Part shown: positions 1 to 11,199 of the stretch, in pieces
How positions within the stretch are numbered: the stretch's first letter is position 1
How the letters are laid out: every line of letters begins with the position of its first letter
Assembly: GCA_947396885.1 (NCBI GenBank)
Contig: OX377206.1
Location: forward strand, 13,391,466-13,455,465
Source of the DNA: Heligmosomoides polygyrus polygyrus
Lineage: Eukaryota; Nematoda; Chromadorea; Rhabditida; Heligmosomidae
Direction: 5' to 3'
DNA length: 64,000 nt
The notes under the pieces: model-generated
Told to the model about the DNA's origin: nothing
Seen by the model: the letters and a program-made list of their open reading frames with translations, nothing else
Databases searched by the model: none
Made by a program: the position numbers and the translations under genes

Positions 1-58
1 TCAGCTGAACTTTGCTATATTTGAACGATTTTAAAATTTTCTACTAATTATTACGATT
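1..58 (+). repeat. 5' extension shared with a second SINE copy
   Basis: This stretch is about 90% identical to the reverse complement of 23838-23902. In both places it leads directly into ACGATTGGGCACGTGATAGC, the head of a SINE-A subfamily. It may be an extended SINE head or an older repeat carried along. The left end is cut by the window edge. Confidence 0.6.
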
Positions 59-352
59 GGGCACGTGATAGCGCAGTAGGGGGAGGCGTCGACTGTTGGG
101 TGTACCCGATTGCAGGTTCTTGGTTCGGATTTCCCGCCCAGGTTGCCCAAGCCTTCCATTACTCTTGGGTTGGTGGATTGGTACCAGATTTGTCCGAGAA
201 GGATAGAGCTCTGATTTGTGCGGTCATCCCCAGTCATTGTATGGCCAAATACGCATTCAAATCGTTTCCACGACATCCCGTACAAATAGTACGCATGGCG
301 CATTCCAAAAGGGATCGAACAAGGCCGTTCTTCATCCTTTCTATCCTTTAAT
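59..352 (+). mobile_element. SINE-A copy, near full length
   Basis: It starts GGGCACGTGATAGCGCAGTA (box A TAGCGCAGTAGG) and has box B-like GGTTCGGATTTC near 120-131. It runs through the shared body (ATTGGTACCAGATTTGTC-like) and ends in a TATCCTTTA tail. It belongs to the head subfamily with an ACGATTGGG lead-in. It has no coding capacity; open frames here are accidental. Confidence 0.85.
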
Positions 353-455
353 TACGACTACATAGCTTACAAAAGTTTATATGCATATTAAGCCTGCTCT
401 CGTTCACTCGGAAGCTACATTGGTTGAGCAGTGGTGCAAATCTTATCTACACAGA

Positions 456-770
456 TAAAGATAAAAGGTAAAGGACGGCGTTACTCAATCTCTTTTGGGA
501 TGCGCAACGCATTCTAGTTCCACGAGATGTCGTGGAGGCGATTTGAATGCGTATTTGACCATACAATGTCTAGCGGTGGCCAGCCGATGAACAAGTCAGC
601 GCTCTATCTTTCCCAGGCAAGTCTGGTACCAATTCAACGACCCCGGAGGGATGGAAGGCTTGGTTGGCCTGGGCAGGAAATCCGAACCAAGAACCTGGTA
701 TCGGGTGCACGCGACAGCCGGCGCCTCCTCCGACTGCGCTACACGCGCCCACTGCGCTACATGCGCCCTC
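456..770 (-). mobile_element. SINE-A copy with duplicated 5' head
   Basis: The tail (complement of CCTTTA) lies at the left and the tRNA-like head at the right. The first 18 bases of the head occur twice in tandem (733-750 and 751-768). The flanks TCTACACAGA (446-455) and TCTACACGGA (771-780) look like a 10-bp TSD with one change, which supports insertion by target-primed reverse transcription. Confidence 0.88.
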
Positions 771-780
771 TCTACACGGA

Positions 781-1473
781 ATTATAGAAAAATAGTGAGA
801 GCGAATGTTGCAGCATTAAGGTAGGGGAGTTGAAAGGAAAAGTTGAACAAAGAATTCTCAGGATTTTGATCCACTTCACGATTTTGTCCACCGTGTACGT
901 GATGGAGCTGAGATATTTACATAAATGTACCTAGAAAACAACGACCTGCGACGGCCAGCAAACGCAAAAAATAGGAAAGGACAGTGTTCCACGTTCTTCA
1001 GTTAAGCCTAGAACCAATTACTCGGATCAAAAGTACTTTGCTGGCTGTCTCGGTAAGGAAGCAGGAACTCGATCCGGTGGTCTAGGTGCACCGAACCTCT
1101 TCCCGAATGCGCCATCTGCATTCACCAATGAAGAGAGCACACGGGAGAGTGGAATGATTTTAAGCGATGAACTGATGCCGGCGCACCAAACCTCAGCCGT
1201 ATTTAACCCAATGATTGTAATTTCCGCCTAGTAATCCGAGATTATGTACTGATCGGTACGATAATCTGTTCACCACCGAGTCAAAATGACTCACTGATGG
1301 CCGCAGAAAACATCCGCAGATTAACGCACCGAAAGTGGAATATTATCCACCAGCAGGCAGCTGACCTAGTGGCCTGACTAGCCACCGGCTTAGGTTCGTT
1401 CTAGGAATCCAAAAATATTAACCGATCAATATACCATTTTCATCTCGAATTGAACACTTTTCGGGAGCGACAT
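781..1473. other. No recognised feature
   Basis: No open frame with protein-like composition, RNA gene or clear repeat was seen. From about 1432 the sequence resembles the arm of the fold-back element continued at 1764, because SINE-A at 1474 split it: ATACCATTTTCAT occurs on both sides of the SINE. Confidence 0.5.
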
Positions 1474-1763
1474 GGGCGCGTGGAGCGCAGTCGGAGAGGC
1501 GCCGGCTGTCGCCTGCACCCGATGCCAGATTCCAGGTTGGGATATCCCGACCAGGCCAACCAAGCCTTCCATCCCTCCGAGGTCGGTGAATTGGTACCAA
1601 ACGTGTCTGGGAAAGGATGAAGCACTGACTTGTACATCGGCTGGGCACCACAAGTCATTGTATGGCCAAGTACGCATTCAACACGCCTCCACGATATCCC
1701 GTAGAAGTAGAATGCGTGGCGCATCCTAAAGAGGATTGAATAACGCCATCCTTAATCCTTGAT
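1474..1763 (+). mobile_element. SINE-A copy inserted in a fold-back element
   Basis: The head GGGCGCGTGGAGCGCAGTCG, box B region and full body are present. It is flanked by ATACCATTTTCAT with further partial identity over about 32 bp (1432-1463 and 1763-1794). This is either a long diverged TSD or two subrepeats of the host fold-back arm. Confidence 0.85.
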
Positions 1764-2750
1764 ACCATTTTCATTTTAAATTGGACACTTCTCAAATCAA
1801 ATTGGGCAACGTCAAATCGGAGTTCTAAGCTAACCTAAGATCTTTGGAATCAACACAAACTCTTCCAAATTAAGACGAGCTTCTTCTACATCAAACTGAG
1901 AACTCTCTAGAACGACTAGATTACTTTTTTGTTCAAGAAAAAAATTAGTATAACTTTCTTGGAAGTTCTAATCACTTCCCAATAAGTGAACACAATGTTC
2001 TAAGTTGAATAATTTTTTAATAAAATGCGGCTTTATTGAAGTTCTTTTTATAAAAGATCGGGAAGGCAACCATGTTTAATCCTTAAAAAAGATTGCGCCA
2101 CGCCTTGGTCCAAGACGTCACTAATTTTATTATATTATTTCATTTTATTTTATTTTATTTATTTTATTGAACGTTTTATTTTATTAATTGATTATTGATT
2201 GATATAATATGATTTATTTATTTTATTGATTGATATGATATTGATTACTGCTTCCATAGAATTTAACATTTGTAAGCGATACAACAAAAACAAGAACACA
2301 CATCCTTATTTAGATGATTTATGTCAGCAGGATTTACACTACCAATCAAATAGTCACAACAAGATTTCGACTGCATGGCGCTGTCTGATTTTTTATGGGC
2401 TATATCATAAATTTTTTGCTTGCTTTAAGATAAATTTTGAATCATTATTTTACTTCAAAAAAAAATTTGTAAAATAGTTACACTTATTGGGGCAGGTTAA
2501 CTAAAAAATTTCAAAGAAAGTTATGCCAAATTTTCCTTCAACAAAATTTATCCTAGCCATCTTATTGAGTCTGTAGTTTTACCTGCCTAAAGATCATTTT
2601 GAATTGTAAGAGTTCAACTTGATATCAAAAGTTTTTAAGCTAGTTTAGATGAATGCTCCATTTGATTTGATGAGTGTTTAATTTGATTTAAAAAGAGTCC
2701 AATTAGACGCGAAAATGGTGCAATTATGGTGAGGCCCGTCCGCCGGTCAT
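1764..2750. mobile_element. Fold-back element, copy I
   Basis: The left part has repeated motifs of the form TTGGACACTT.TCAAATCAAA. The right part (about 2400-2740), reverse complemented, repeats the same order of motifs, including AAACTACAGACT and CCAATAAGTG, so the element is a long imperfect inverted repeat. A second copy lies at 22190-23135. No transposase frame is seen, so it is presumably non-autonomous. The superfamily is not determined. Confidence 0.6.
2121..2240. repeat. ATTTT-rich simple sequence
   Basis: Imperfect (ATTTT)n grading into ATTGATTG repeats, in the centre of fold-back copy I. Confidence 0.85.
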
Positions 2751-3452
2751 CATATTTTGGTGAACCCCAACTAAAACTATATATGAACTTTGAAAAAAGA
2801 TCGATAATGGTCAGTAGATCAGCGATGTTTATTTTGTGAAGCCGGTTTCCTTGCCACGATTTTCGCATTATTCCCACTTTACAGGTTCCACTCTCGATAA
2901 AAGGAAACTATCGATGGCGGTTGACCATCTAGTATTGTCTACGTGTTATGGTCCAGTCTAGTGGTGATCATGTGGCCACTTCAGACTGTTCTAACCCCGG
3001 TCAGAGACAGATAATTCCGCTTGAAGTGTGGGTACCTTTCCTCCCGACCCACCGACCAGTGTGGGGTAGAAGGTTGGACAGACGGAAGGACGCAAGGACA
3101 GATTAGCTCTCTCGGATCTATCCCAGTCCGAGGGAGGCATGCGTTGTTTTGCCTCGCCATCCCCTGCTTTAAATCTGGCGTAGAGCTTCAGCTACTGCCA
3201 AAGGATAGGTAGCACTCATGCAAACTCGGAGAATGTGGTGGTGTTTGTAGTGAGGTTCTGGGCGCAACTGCTACTTTATCGCTGCTCCCTCCCAACTAGG
3301 AGTGATCAGCTCTTTGATATAGTTAAGTAGAAGATGTGCTCAAGGTTGCCTTGTCGCAAGGAAATCAGCAGCTGCAAATGTAAATTGGCGCACAACTACG
3401 TCGACTAACGTGCTGTTCTTCATCGGACAAACGTGGTTTTATAACGTTACCA
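2751..3452. other. No recognised feature
   Basis: Mixed-composition sequence with no clear gene, RNA or repeat match inside the window. A GGTGACGACC-type hallmark or transposase frame is absent. Confidence 0.4.
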
Positions 3453-3768
3453 GGGCGCGTGTAGCGCGGCTGGAGGAGGTGCCCGCTGTCGTGTGCTCCC
3501 GATACTAGGTTCTTAGTTCGGATTTTCCGCACAGGTCAACCAAGCCTTCCATCCATCCGGGCTAGGTGAATTGGTACCAGACTTGTTTGGAAAGGAATAA
3601 AGCGCTGATTTGTCCATCAGCTGGCCACATTGTTTGACAAATACTAACGTAAACTTCTTGTTTGGCCAAATACGCATGCAAGTTACCTCCACGACATCCC
3701 GTAGAAATAGAATGCTTGGTGCATCCCAAAAAGGGATTGAGTAATGTCGTCCTTTATCCTTATTCTTA
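3453..3768 (+). mobile_element. SINE-A copy with about 20-bp internal insertion
   Basis: Head GGGCGCGTGTAGCGCGGCTG and tail CCTTTATCC are present. After the TGGCCACA motif about 20 extra bases precede TTGGCCAAATACGCATGC, a position where other copies have only the short CAAGTCATTGTA stretch. Confidence 0.85.
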
Positions 3769-3837
3769 TAACATAGCTAGCTGAAGGTAAAAGAGTGGGT
3801 TAAGAGGAAAAGGCCTCCTTGATCAACCTCGGTGTGG

Positions 3838-3905
3838 TACGCACTACGCACGCTGCTTCTACACTATATCGTGAAGACGATTTGAATGCGCATCTTGCTA
3901 TTCAT
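3838..3905 (-). mobile_element. SINE-A fragment, 3' part
   Basis: Contains the complement of the CGCATTCAAATCG and GTGGCGCAT region, diverged. The head is absent. Confidence 0.6.
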
Positions 3906-4008
3906 GTACTTCAAACAAAAAGGATTTCCGCTTGATTTGTGGCTTTTTGCAACGTTGGCGGTAGCAGTACAAAACCGATGTGATTAAGCCTCATTATCCG
4001 TGCCAATA

Positions 4009-4278
4009 GGACGCGTGGAGCGCAGTCCCGAGACCAGGTTCCTGGTTCGGATTTTCCGCCCAGGCCAACCAAGCATTCCATCCCTCCGGGGTCGGTGAAT
4101 TGGTGCCAGACGTGTCTGAGAAGGATAAAGCGCTGACTTGTTCATCGGCTGGCCACCGCAAGTCATTGTATGGCCAAATACGCATTCAACTCGCCTCCAC
4201 GACATCCTGTAGAAGTAGAATGCGTGGCACATCCCAAAGGAGATTGAATAACGCCCTCCTTTATCCCTATCCTTTATT
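4009..4278 (+). mobile_element. SINE-A copy with internal deletion and perfect TSD
   Basis: A 10-bp TSD, CGTGCCAATA, flanks the element (3999-4008 and 4279-4288). About 31 bp between box A and the box B side are missing, so box A is followed directly by the ACCAGG region. The deletion must have arisen in the source or after insertion. The tail is CCTATCCTTTATT. Confidence 0.92.
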
Positions 4279-4288
4279 CGTGCCAATA

Positions 4289-4718
4289 CAAGTAGCTCTG
4301 CTCTAGTACACAGAGGTTGGACAAAAAAGAGTGGGTCGCCAAAGTGTGAAAAGGGGAAAGCCAAAAAAAAACTTTTTTAAGCAAACAGAACGGATCTGCA
4401 TAAAGAGCGATTAATTTTATTTTTTCATTTTTTTCAAATTTTTTTCACTGGAAAAATCTGTCAGATGTATAATCTTCAAGTCAATCTTCAGTCTTTTTTA
4501 GCCGACTTTTTCAGGTGTAAAAACCTTCGAAGATTGTCTTGTCTACGAAAAGTTCCGTTTCTTAAGTGAGAATATCTGCATTACATGGATAGTTATTATA
4601 CTTTTTGCTTTATAATACTATGAAAATTTGGATTTTTTTGTACCTGCATCTAAATTCAAGAACAATGAAAAAGAAGAGTAGGACATGGGTTGGGCGCGGA
4701 ATCGATCCAGAAATCGAT
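4289..4718. other. AT-rich, no recognised feature
   Basis: Runs of A and T and no protein-like frame. Nothing recognised. Confidence 0.4.
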
Positions 4719-4990
4719 TTATGAGGTGCTAAGCTGCGTTACATTGCTGCTTCCAGACGCTTCAACTTCTCGAACAACACACATAGCTCCTTCGTCTATC
4801 GTTATGAAGACAAATGAATGCGGACTTCTAAACTGCTTCACTGCTTTGATTACGTGATGAGCCATGCTATCCCAAAATATTGATTTGTCGAAGCATGTCA
4901 CTGCATAAATCAATAGTTTTATGGTGACTTTTTAGACGAGCCATCATGTCGGCTCTTTCGGCGGTTAACGAATGGAGCACTCAACCGTAC
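4719..4990 (-). pseudogene. Protein-like open stretch, possible broken exon
   Basis: Two overlapping minus-strand frames look protein-like. One covers about 4970-4880 (ERADMMARLKSHHKTIDLC). The other covers 4913-4719 (FVFITIDEGAMCVV near its middle, ending at a stop). Joining them needs a frameshift near 4890-4910. No family was recognised. It could be a decayed host exon or chance coding. No convincing splice sites frame it, and neighbouring sequence is SINE and MITE, so confidence is low. Confidence 0.25.
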
Positions 4991-5455
4991 GAGGCTTGAT
5001 TTACGATGCTGCTGCAAAGCTGTTTCCTCCGAAGATTATAGCTACTAAGGAACAACCGGCAGTTTAATCCATTATATAGAATCGGCACGCGTAGCTTTTT
5101 TCTTTAAATTTTTAATCAAACCTAACTATGACTAGCCACTAACCAGCACTTTTGACGATGATTTTCACGGAATATCACCTTTTTGAAGTGGGAAAAATGC
5201 CGCAAAACAATTCAATCTGAAGGAGGCATATGTAGCTTGTTTTCCCCATTATCCCACTCCCAGAGTTTGTGCAACAGCTCCAGCTGCTCAATGATGATAT
5301 CAGGGCTCTCAGAAATATTCAGGAGGTCGAGTGGTGTGGCAAAGAAGTGGCAAGAAGGGGCTCAACTGCCATTTTGGTGCTGCCCATCCCGATTGGGATA
5401 GGACGAAGCTACACGTTTCTCTAAGTCTAGCTATTATATGGGGGGATAAATAAAT
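4991..5455. other. No recognised feature
   Basis: Short open frames only, none recognised. No splice-bounded exon is convincing. Confidence 0.35.
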
Positions 5456-5667
5456 ATGGTACATGTCGCAAAGACGGGCAGCACTGGAGGTCCGGAACGT
5501 GCCAGCCAATCACATCGCATCAAATCGGCACGTCATTCGCAGAAGGCCCGTGCGGTTAGTATTCTTGTTGATTGGGGTGTGCTCGCTCGGTGCTCTACTC
5601 GGCTATGATTGGAAGGAGCTGGCTCCCACCTCGCAATGCTGCCCGTCTTTGGGACATAAACCCTAAA
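5456..5667. mobile_element. MITE-M, palindromic, intact copy
   Basis: Inverted terminal repeats of about 60 bp. The left arm contains CAAAGACGGGCAGCACTGG and the right arm its complement with few changes, then GCCA..CCAATCA on both sides. It is about 212 bp long with no coding capacity. A second copy of this family is split at 6863-6978 and 11336-11440. Confidence 0.75.
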
Positions 5668-6137
5668 TACTGCTAGCAAATAACAATATTAATGAGTTCA
5701 AATATGAATTTCAATTTTAAAATAAGACCGGAACTCATCCTAAAACCCATGCACCCCAGTCGTCATGATACAGCAGCGAACATGCGGCAGCCGCGCTGAT
5801 AAACCGGCTGTTGGTCAAGGTGAACGTGTTAGCCGAGATTTTGACGTCGACACTTCAACGTTGTTTTGGTTCCAGCACAGCATTCGCTGAACGAGCGAAT
5901 GATATCAACACTGTGAACCAATGGGTTTGATTTGAACCACTGATAAGCATGAATAAAAGAAAATCCAAGCGATTTAATTGAAGAGGACGCATTGAGAGAG
6001 CAACCTGCTCATAAAAAAGCACGTAGAGCGTCGCTAGCACAATTAGATATCGATTTTTGGATGTGATCTGCGTATGAAAAATGCCCGACCTCAAAAGCTT
6101 TTGAGGCTGAGGTATCGCTAGCAGATATGTTGATAAT
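5668..6137. other. No recognised feature
   Basis: No support for a gene. A long minus frame here runs into the SINE at 6138 and is not protein-like. Confidence 0.4.
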
Positions 6138-6425
6138 GGGCGACTGTAGCGCAATCGGTGCGGTGCCGGCTCTCGTGTGCACCCTATACCTGTTCTTGGT
6201 TCGATTTCCCGCCCAGGCGAACCAAGGCTTCCATCCCTCGGGTCGGTGAATTGGTACCAAACTTGTCTGGGAAGAATAATGCGCCGACTTGTGTCTCGGC
6301 TGCCCACCACAACTCACTGTACAGTCAAATACTCATTCAAATCGCCTCCACGACATCCAGTAGAACTATAATGCGTGGCGCATTCCTTAAGGGATTGAGT
6401 AACGCAGTTCTTTATACTTTATTTT
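6138..6425 (+). mobile_element. SINE-A copy
   Basis: Head GGGCGACTGTAGCGCAATCG (box A TAGCGCAATCGG), box B-like GGTTCGATTTC, full body, tail ATACTTTATTTT. Moderately diverged. Confidence 0.85.
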
Positions 6426-6862
6426 TTCATTTTGGTAATACTGTAGCCATCCGGCATACCTGCTTCCTTGGATACTGACGTCGCCCAAGAAGGCAAAAAT
6501 ATCGATCGATAGTGGTTTTACAATATGTGATGCTTGACTTATAGCTTACTGGAAGTGTTCTTAAAAAATAAACCTCTACTGTTTGTTTTAAGGTTATTAT
6601 ACTTTCTTTAAAAGACAGCCCATCACCTTCACATATGAGCGGTTCCTACTTCGAGCGTTCACTTGTGAACAAATGTCGATTGTATCGATCAGTATTGATA
6701 GATCAACTCATGTAGTTTTTACTAAAAAGGATGTTTTCCAGCCGTAATATTTAGGTAATGATCCCGCAGAACGGTTAACCTCGAGCAAGATTTCATTACA
6801 TACAAGTTGTAGTGGAAGCCCCAGCTAATTCTACGCAGACGCATTTACAGACCGACGAACTA
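6426..6862. other. No recognised feature
   Basis: No gene or repeat recognised. Confidence 0.35.
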
Positions 6863-6978
6863 GCCATTTTGGTATAGGCCGCGTAGCTGAGCAGCACTGG
6901 TAGGTGGGAACGCGTAAACCAATCAGACCGTATGGAATGGGCATGCCATTCAGAGAGGGCGTGTGCAGTTGGTACCCT
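6863..6978 (+). mobile_element. MITE-M, left half of a split copy
   Basis: Aligns to the left arm of the MITE at 5456 (GAGCAGCACTGG, then AGGTGGGAACG, ACCAATCAGA, GCCATTCAGA). The homology stops where GGGGCCGAATTCATCAACGA begins at 6979. The matching right half lies inverted at 11336-11440. Confidence 0.7.
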
Positions 6979-7026
6979 GGGGCCGAATTCATCAACGACT
7001 AATCCGCGGGTATAGGGGGTAGAGAT

Positions 7027-7226
7027 NNNNNNNNNNNNNNNNNNNNNNNNNNNNNNNNNNNNNNNNNNNNNNNNNNNNNNNNNNNNNNNNNNNNNNNNNN
7101 NNNNNNNNNNNNNNNNNNNNNNNNNNNNNNNNNNNNNNNNNNNNNNNNNNNNNNNNNNNNNNNNNNNNNNNNNNNNNNNNNNNNNNNNNNNNNNNNNNNN
7201 NNNNNNNNNNNNNNNNNNNNNNNNNN
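7027..7226. other. Assembly gap of 200 N
   Basis: Exactly 200 N, the usual placeholder size. It abuts the 686-bp tandem repeat, which suggests that the array was not resolved. Confidence 0.99.
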
Positions 7227-8761
7227 ACCGCCGTAACCTTGCCAATTCGTAAGATAATTTACTGTGCTTTAACGCTTCACTAAAGCATATGACTGCCTGC
7301 GGAATCCACACGTTCCAGCCAGAAAGATTGGAAGCTGACAGAGTTATCGGGCTCCGAAAACGCCCGCGCGTGCAGTTTAGAACAACATCGGTCGATTTTC
7401 TCCGCGTTCTTACTCGCTCAGATTACAGTTCTTGTTGTTCGCAGTAACATCCTGCAATTCAATACGAAAAGCTTTATCGAATGGTATAAAACTTGGCCCG
7501 GTTCAAAAGTATCGTTTTCGATGACGTCATTGTCCTTCTGCCGCGGCCTTGGGCCGTCTCACCTTTCATGTGAAATTGTCAAAAAATCGATGTTTTTCGG
7601 AATTGCTTGAGAGTGACACCATTCGATAGAGCTTTCCGAGGTAAACAGAACGGCACCACTAGAACTGTCGAAAACTCAAATGTGGACTAGTAAGGGCGGA
7701 AGAAACTCCACCGCCGTCCTCCGCCGCTCTAAAATGGCAAATGGGGCTAAGGCAGTATAGGCAGCTGGAGAGTTAGGAGCAGATCATCGCAAAGTGCCTT
7801 CGGTGTTTTGCTCGTCCGCGAGTTTGCATGCCTTTAACTCGCCTCATGTACCCGCAGCGGTCGACCGAAATCTGAAAAAATCGTGTCACACATGCCCAAC
7901 CTGCATTTTCGCACCGCCGTAACCTTGCCAATTCGTAAGATAATTTACTGTGCTTTAACGCTTCACTAAAGCATATGACTGCCTGTGGAATTCACACGGT
8001 CCAGCCAGAAAGATTGGAAACTGACAGAGTTATCGCGCTCCGAACACGCCCGCGCGTGCAATTTAGTACAACAACGGTCGATTTTCTCCGCGTTCTTACT
8101 CGCTCAGATTACAGTTCTTGTTGTTCGCAGTAACATCCTGCAATTCAATACGAAAAGCTTTATCGAATGGTATAAAACTTGGCCCGGTTCAAAAGTATCG
8201 TTTTCGATGACGTCATTGTCCTTCTGCCGCGGCCTTGGGCCGTCTCACCTTTCATGTGAAATTGTCAAAAAATCGATGTTTTTCGGAATTGCTTGAGAGT
8301 GACACCATTCGATAGAGCTTTCCGAGGTAAACAGAACGGCACCACTAGAACTGTCGAAAACTCAAATGTGGACTAGTAAGGGCGGAAGAAACTCCACCGC
8401 CGTCCTCCGCCGCTCTAAAATGGCAAATGGGGCTAAGGCAGTATAGGCAGCTGGAGAGTTAGGAGCAGATCATCGCAAAGTGCCTTCGGTGTTTTGCTCG
8501 TCCGCGAGTTTGCATGCCTTTAACTCGCCTCATGTACCCGCAGCGGTCGACCGAAATCTGAAAAAATCGTGTCACACATGCCCAACCTGCATTTTCGCAC
8601 CGCCGTAACCTTGCCAATTCGTAAGATAATTTACTGTGCTTTAACGCTTCACTAAAGCATATGACTGCCTGTGGAATTCACACGGTCCAGCCAGAAAGAT
8701 TGGAAACTGACAGAGTTATCGCGCTCCGAACACGCCCGCGCGTGCAATTTAGTACAACAAC
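7227..8761. repeat. 686-bp tandem repeat, about 2.2 units
   Basis: Units start with ACCGCCGTAACCTTGCC at 7227, 7913 and 8599, a spacing of 686. Copies 1 and 2 are nearly identical. Copy 3 follows to about 8761 and then diverges. Each long unit carries about 340 bp (about 7434-7780 in copy 1) absent from the older short unit at 8762-9115. That insert includes a GATGACGTCATT palindrome and TATAAAA. A 103-codon open frame recurs per unit, but I do not regard it as a gene. Confidence 0.92.
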
Positions 8762-9115
8762 GGTCTATGTTCTTCGTGCTTTTACTCGCCCAGATGACAG
8801 TTCTCGCCACAGCTGCGAGCATGTCATCGTAAAGTGCTTTCAGTCTTGTACTCGCCCGTGCATTTGGATACCATTAGCTCGCCTAGTCTTCCTGTGGTAG
8901 TCGACTGAACTCGGAAAAAATCGTGTGACACAAGGTTAGCCTGCATGTTCGCACCGCTGTAACTTTGTCCAGTCTTAAGCTGGGTCGCTATGTTTTAGCG
9001 TGCTTCTTGAACTTTCTACTACCTACAAAATCCACAACTTGCAGCCGGAAAGACTCGAAATTGACAGAGTTATTGCGCTCAGAACACCCCCGCGGTGCAA
9101 TTTGCGATTGACTCG
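8762..9115. repeat. Diverged short-form unit of the same tandem family
   Basis: Matches the long units on both sides of their extra segment (GACAGTTCTCGCC, then TCATCGTAAAGTGC, AAAAAATCGTGTGACAC, GAAATTGACAGAGTTAT). This is the likely ancestral unit of about 350 bp. Confidence 0.75.
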
Positions 9116-9445
9116 CCAGTCGATTGATAGGTTCGATCCTATATGCATTGTGCACAGCGCACTCCAAAGTCTTGCCGGAACAGAGTACAGCAATTCCTGA
9201 GTAGGGCGGCTGAGAGTTTCCCATAAAACTCCCTAAATGCTCACTCTACAAACTGTCCCCCCCTCGATTGATAGGTCCGATTCTGTATACATTGTTCACG
9301 GCGCACTCCAAAGGCAAGCTGGACAGTCTTATAACAATTCCTCAGTAAGACGGCTAGGAACTTCTGAAAAAAATCCCTAAACGCCCACTCTGCAAGCTGT
9401 CGCGCCCACTCGATTGATTCTGTCGGGCCTATATGCATTGTTCAA
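9116..9445. repeat. About 145-bp tandem repeat, 2.3 units
   Basis: CGATTGAT(AGG) recurs at 9121, 9264 and 9410. Each unit carries GCGCACTCCAAAG, ACAATTCCTCAGTA-type and TCCCTAAA.GC.CACTCT blocks. Units are moderately diverged. It follows the 686-bp family but is unrelated to it. Confidence 0.8.
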
Positions 9446-9536
9446 CTCTGCTGAGATTTATATACCAAAAGATAGAGCTTGAGCTGCTGAGTTCAAATAT
9501 ATGTTTATTTGCGCAAGTACTCGATTTCTAAAGAAG

Positions 9537-11199
9537 TTATTCAAAAAGGCCGCTTTGGAACGCTCCAAAGCGGCCTATGTTGGCCGGCGCGGCTTTTTCG
9601 GCCAATGACCAAAAGACATGTCCGGTACTGTAGCTGGAGCATTCGGAGATGTTCGTTCCGTTGAGCGAGAATGGGGCATCAGAAACCCAACCGTTCTTCA
9701 CGAACATCGTCTTCGTAAGATTCAGCTGCAGTCCAACGTTCCCACATACACGATCGAAGTCGGCCAGCATTCGCTCCGCCTGGCTGATGCTCGGTGTTAT
9801 GAGCACGATGTCGTCAGCGAAGCGAAGATGGTGCAGCTGCTCGCCGTCGACCTTCACTCCCATGTCTTCCCATTCTAGTTCGCGCATGACGTTTTCGAGA
9901 GTGGCGCTGAAGAGCTTCGGGGATATGGTATCCCCTTGCCGAACCCCTCTCTTCACGTCGACGACGACGTCGTTGTAGAATGGTGAGATCTTGGTCGTGA
10001 ATCCACTGTACAGCTCTCGAAGGACTCTGATGTACTGAGTAGGAACGCCCTGGGTGAGCAGGGCTTCCATGACCGCTTCAGTCTCGACGGAGTCGAATGC
10101 CTTCTTCAGGTCGATGAACGCAAGGCACAGCGGCAGCCTGTACTCTCGCGACACTTCGATGAGCTTCGTAATGGTGTGTATGTGGTCGATCGTGCTGAAT
10201 CCTCTCCGAAATCCTGCTTGCTCGCATGGCTGTCCTTCGTCCAGCGTTCTACTAATCCTATTCAGGATGACTCGAGTGAACAGCTTGTAGACTACGGACA
10301 ACAGGCAGATCGAGCGATAGTTGCCAATGTCGTGCACGTCTCCCTTCTTGTACAGCAAGACGGTCCTGCTGGTCTTCCACTGAGAAGGAACCTTGCACTC
10401 CGACAGGTAGCGTGTGAAGAGCCGCGCCAGGGTGTTGATGAGCGCTGGCGGGAGGTTCTTCAGGTGTTCGGATCTGATCCTGTCGGGACCGGGTGCTGTA
10501 CGTTTCTTCACCGACGAGATGGCATGTCGGATCTCGGAAGGGAGAACAGAGGGGACGACGTATCCATCCTGCGGAAGATGGCATGGGGGCAGGTGGACGT
10601 GGCTATCGAAGAGATCGGAGTAAAAATCGTGGATGACCTTCTCCATGGTCCTTCTGGAAGAGGTGACGGTTCCGTCGGGACGTCGGAGAGCGGTCATCTT
10701 GGTCTTGAAGTTGGCGAAGTCTCGGCGGGCATTGCGGATGCTCAACCCTGCCTCTGCAGCTTCAGCCAACACTTCCGCCCTTCTCTCCTTAAGATCATCC
10801 TTTATCGCCGCTCTGCATAGCTTCGCAAGCTCGGACGTGAGTTGGTAGTTGCCTGACGCTCGTGCTGCTCCACGCTGGCGTATCAGCTCGAGAGTTTCCA
10901 GAGACAGACGTCTCTTGGTGGTCTTCAAGCTCTCAGCTTCCTTAGCACTATCGTGGAGATGGTGCACGAAGCGGTCGTATTCCTCGTCGACGTTGTCCAT
11001 GACGGCATCTTCCCAAAGGCCGACAAGAGAGGTGTAGAGGTCCCAGTTGATGGTCGTTCTGGGACTCCTCTTCTTGAACTTCGCGGCCTTCTCTCCTTGA
11101 CGCGAAAAGCGGAACCTTGCGCGAAGGAGGCGGTGGTCCGATCCTGTGTAGAACTTGGGGACAACGTAGACGTCGGTCAGGCAATACTTGCGATTGAAG
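9537..11199 (-). CDS. RTE-type retrotransposon: endonuclease end plus reverse transcriptase, truncated at both ends
   Basis: This LINE polyprotein fragment would nick DNA and copy its own RNA (APE endonuclease plus reverse transcriptase). From the ATG at 11000 there are 487 codons without a stop. The same frame continues upstream to about 11199 and includes the end of an APE domain with GSDHRLL. RT motifs by residue from the ATG: fingers NYRSICLLSVVYKLFTRVI (227-245), A FIDLKKAFDSVE (295-306), B GVRQGDTISPKLF (352-364), C FADD (394-397). The RTE match ends near residue 458. The last 30 residues read foreign sequence, so the thumb and C-terminal domain are missing. The 5' end joins TIR-element sequence at 11199. 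It is clearly the RTE clade and almost surely inactive. Confidence 0.93.
9547..9576. repeat. Perfect 13-bp hairpin at the broken RTE end
   Basis: AGGCCGCTTTGGA (9547-9559), a 4-base loop, then its exact complement (9564-9576). It encodes the foreign C-terminal residues of the RTE frame. It is not a bacterial terminator in this context. Confidence 0.85.

Noticed and set aside
3984..4364. SINE-A frames translating to RMSWRRVECVFGHTMT-type peptides
   Set aside because: The same peptide appears at every minus-strand SINE-A copy; it is the SINE body in translation, not a protein family.
6796..7311. A 171-codon minus frame
   Set aside because: It runs through 200 unknown bases; the flanking parts are MITE and satellite sequence.
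7227..9445. Regularly spaced repeats as a possible CRISPR array
   Set aside because: Units are 145-686 bp and contiguous without unique spacers; no cas genes; eukaryotic setting.
9547..9576. Strong hairpin resembling a rho-independent terminator
   Set aside because: The context is eukaryotic and lies in a broken LINE; the trailing T run is weak.
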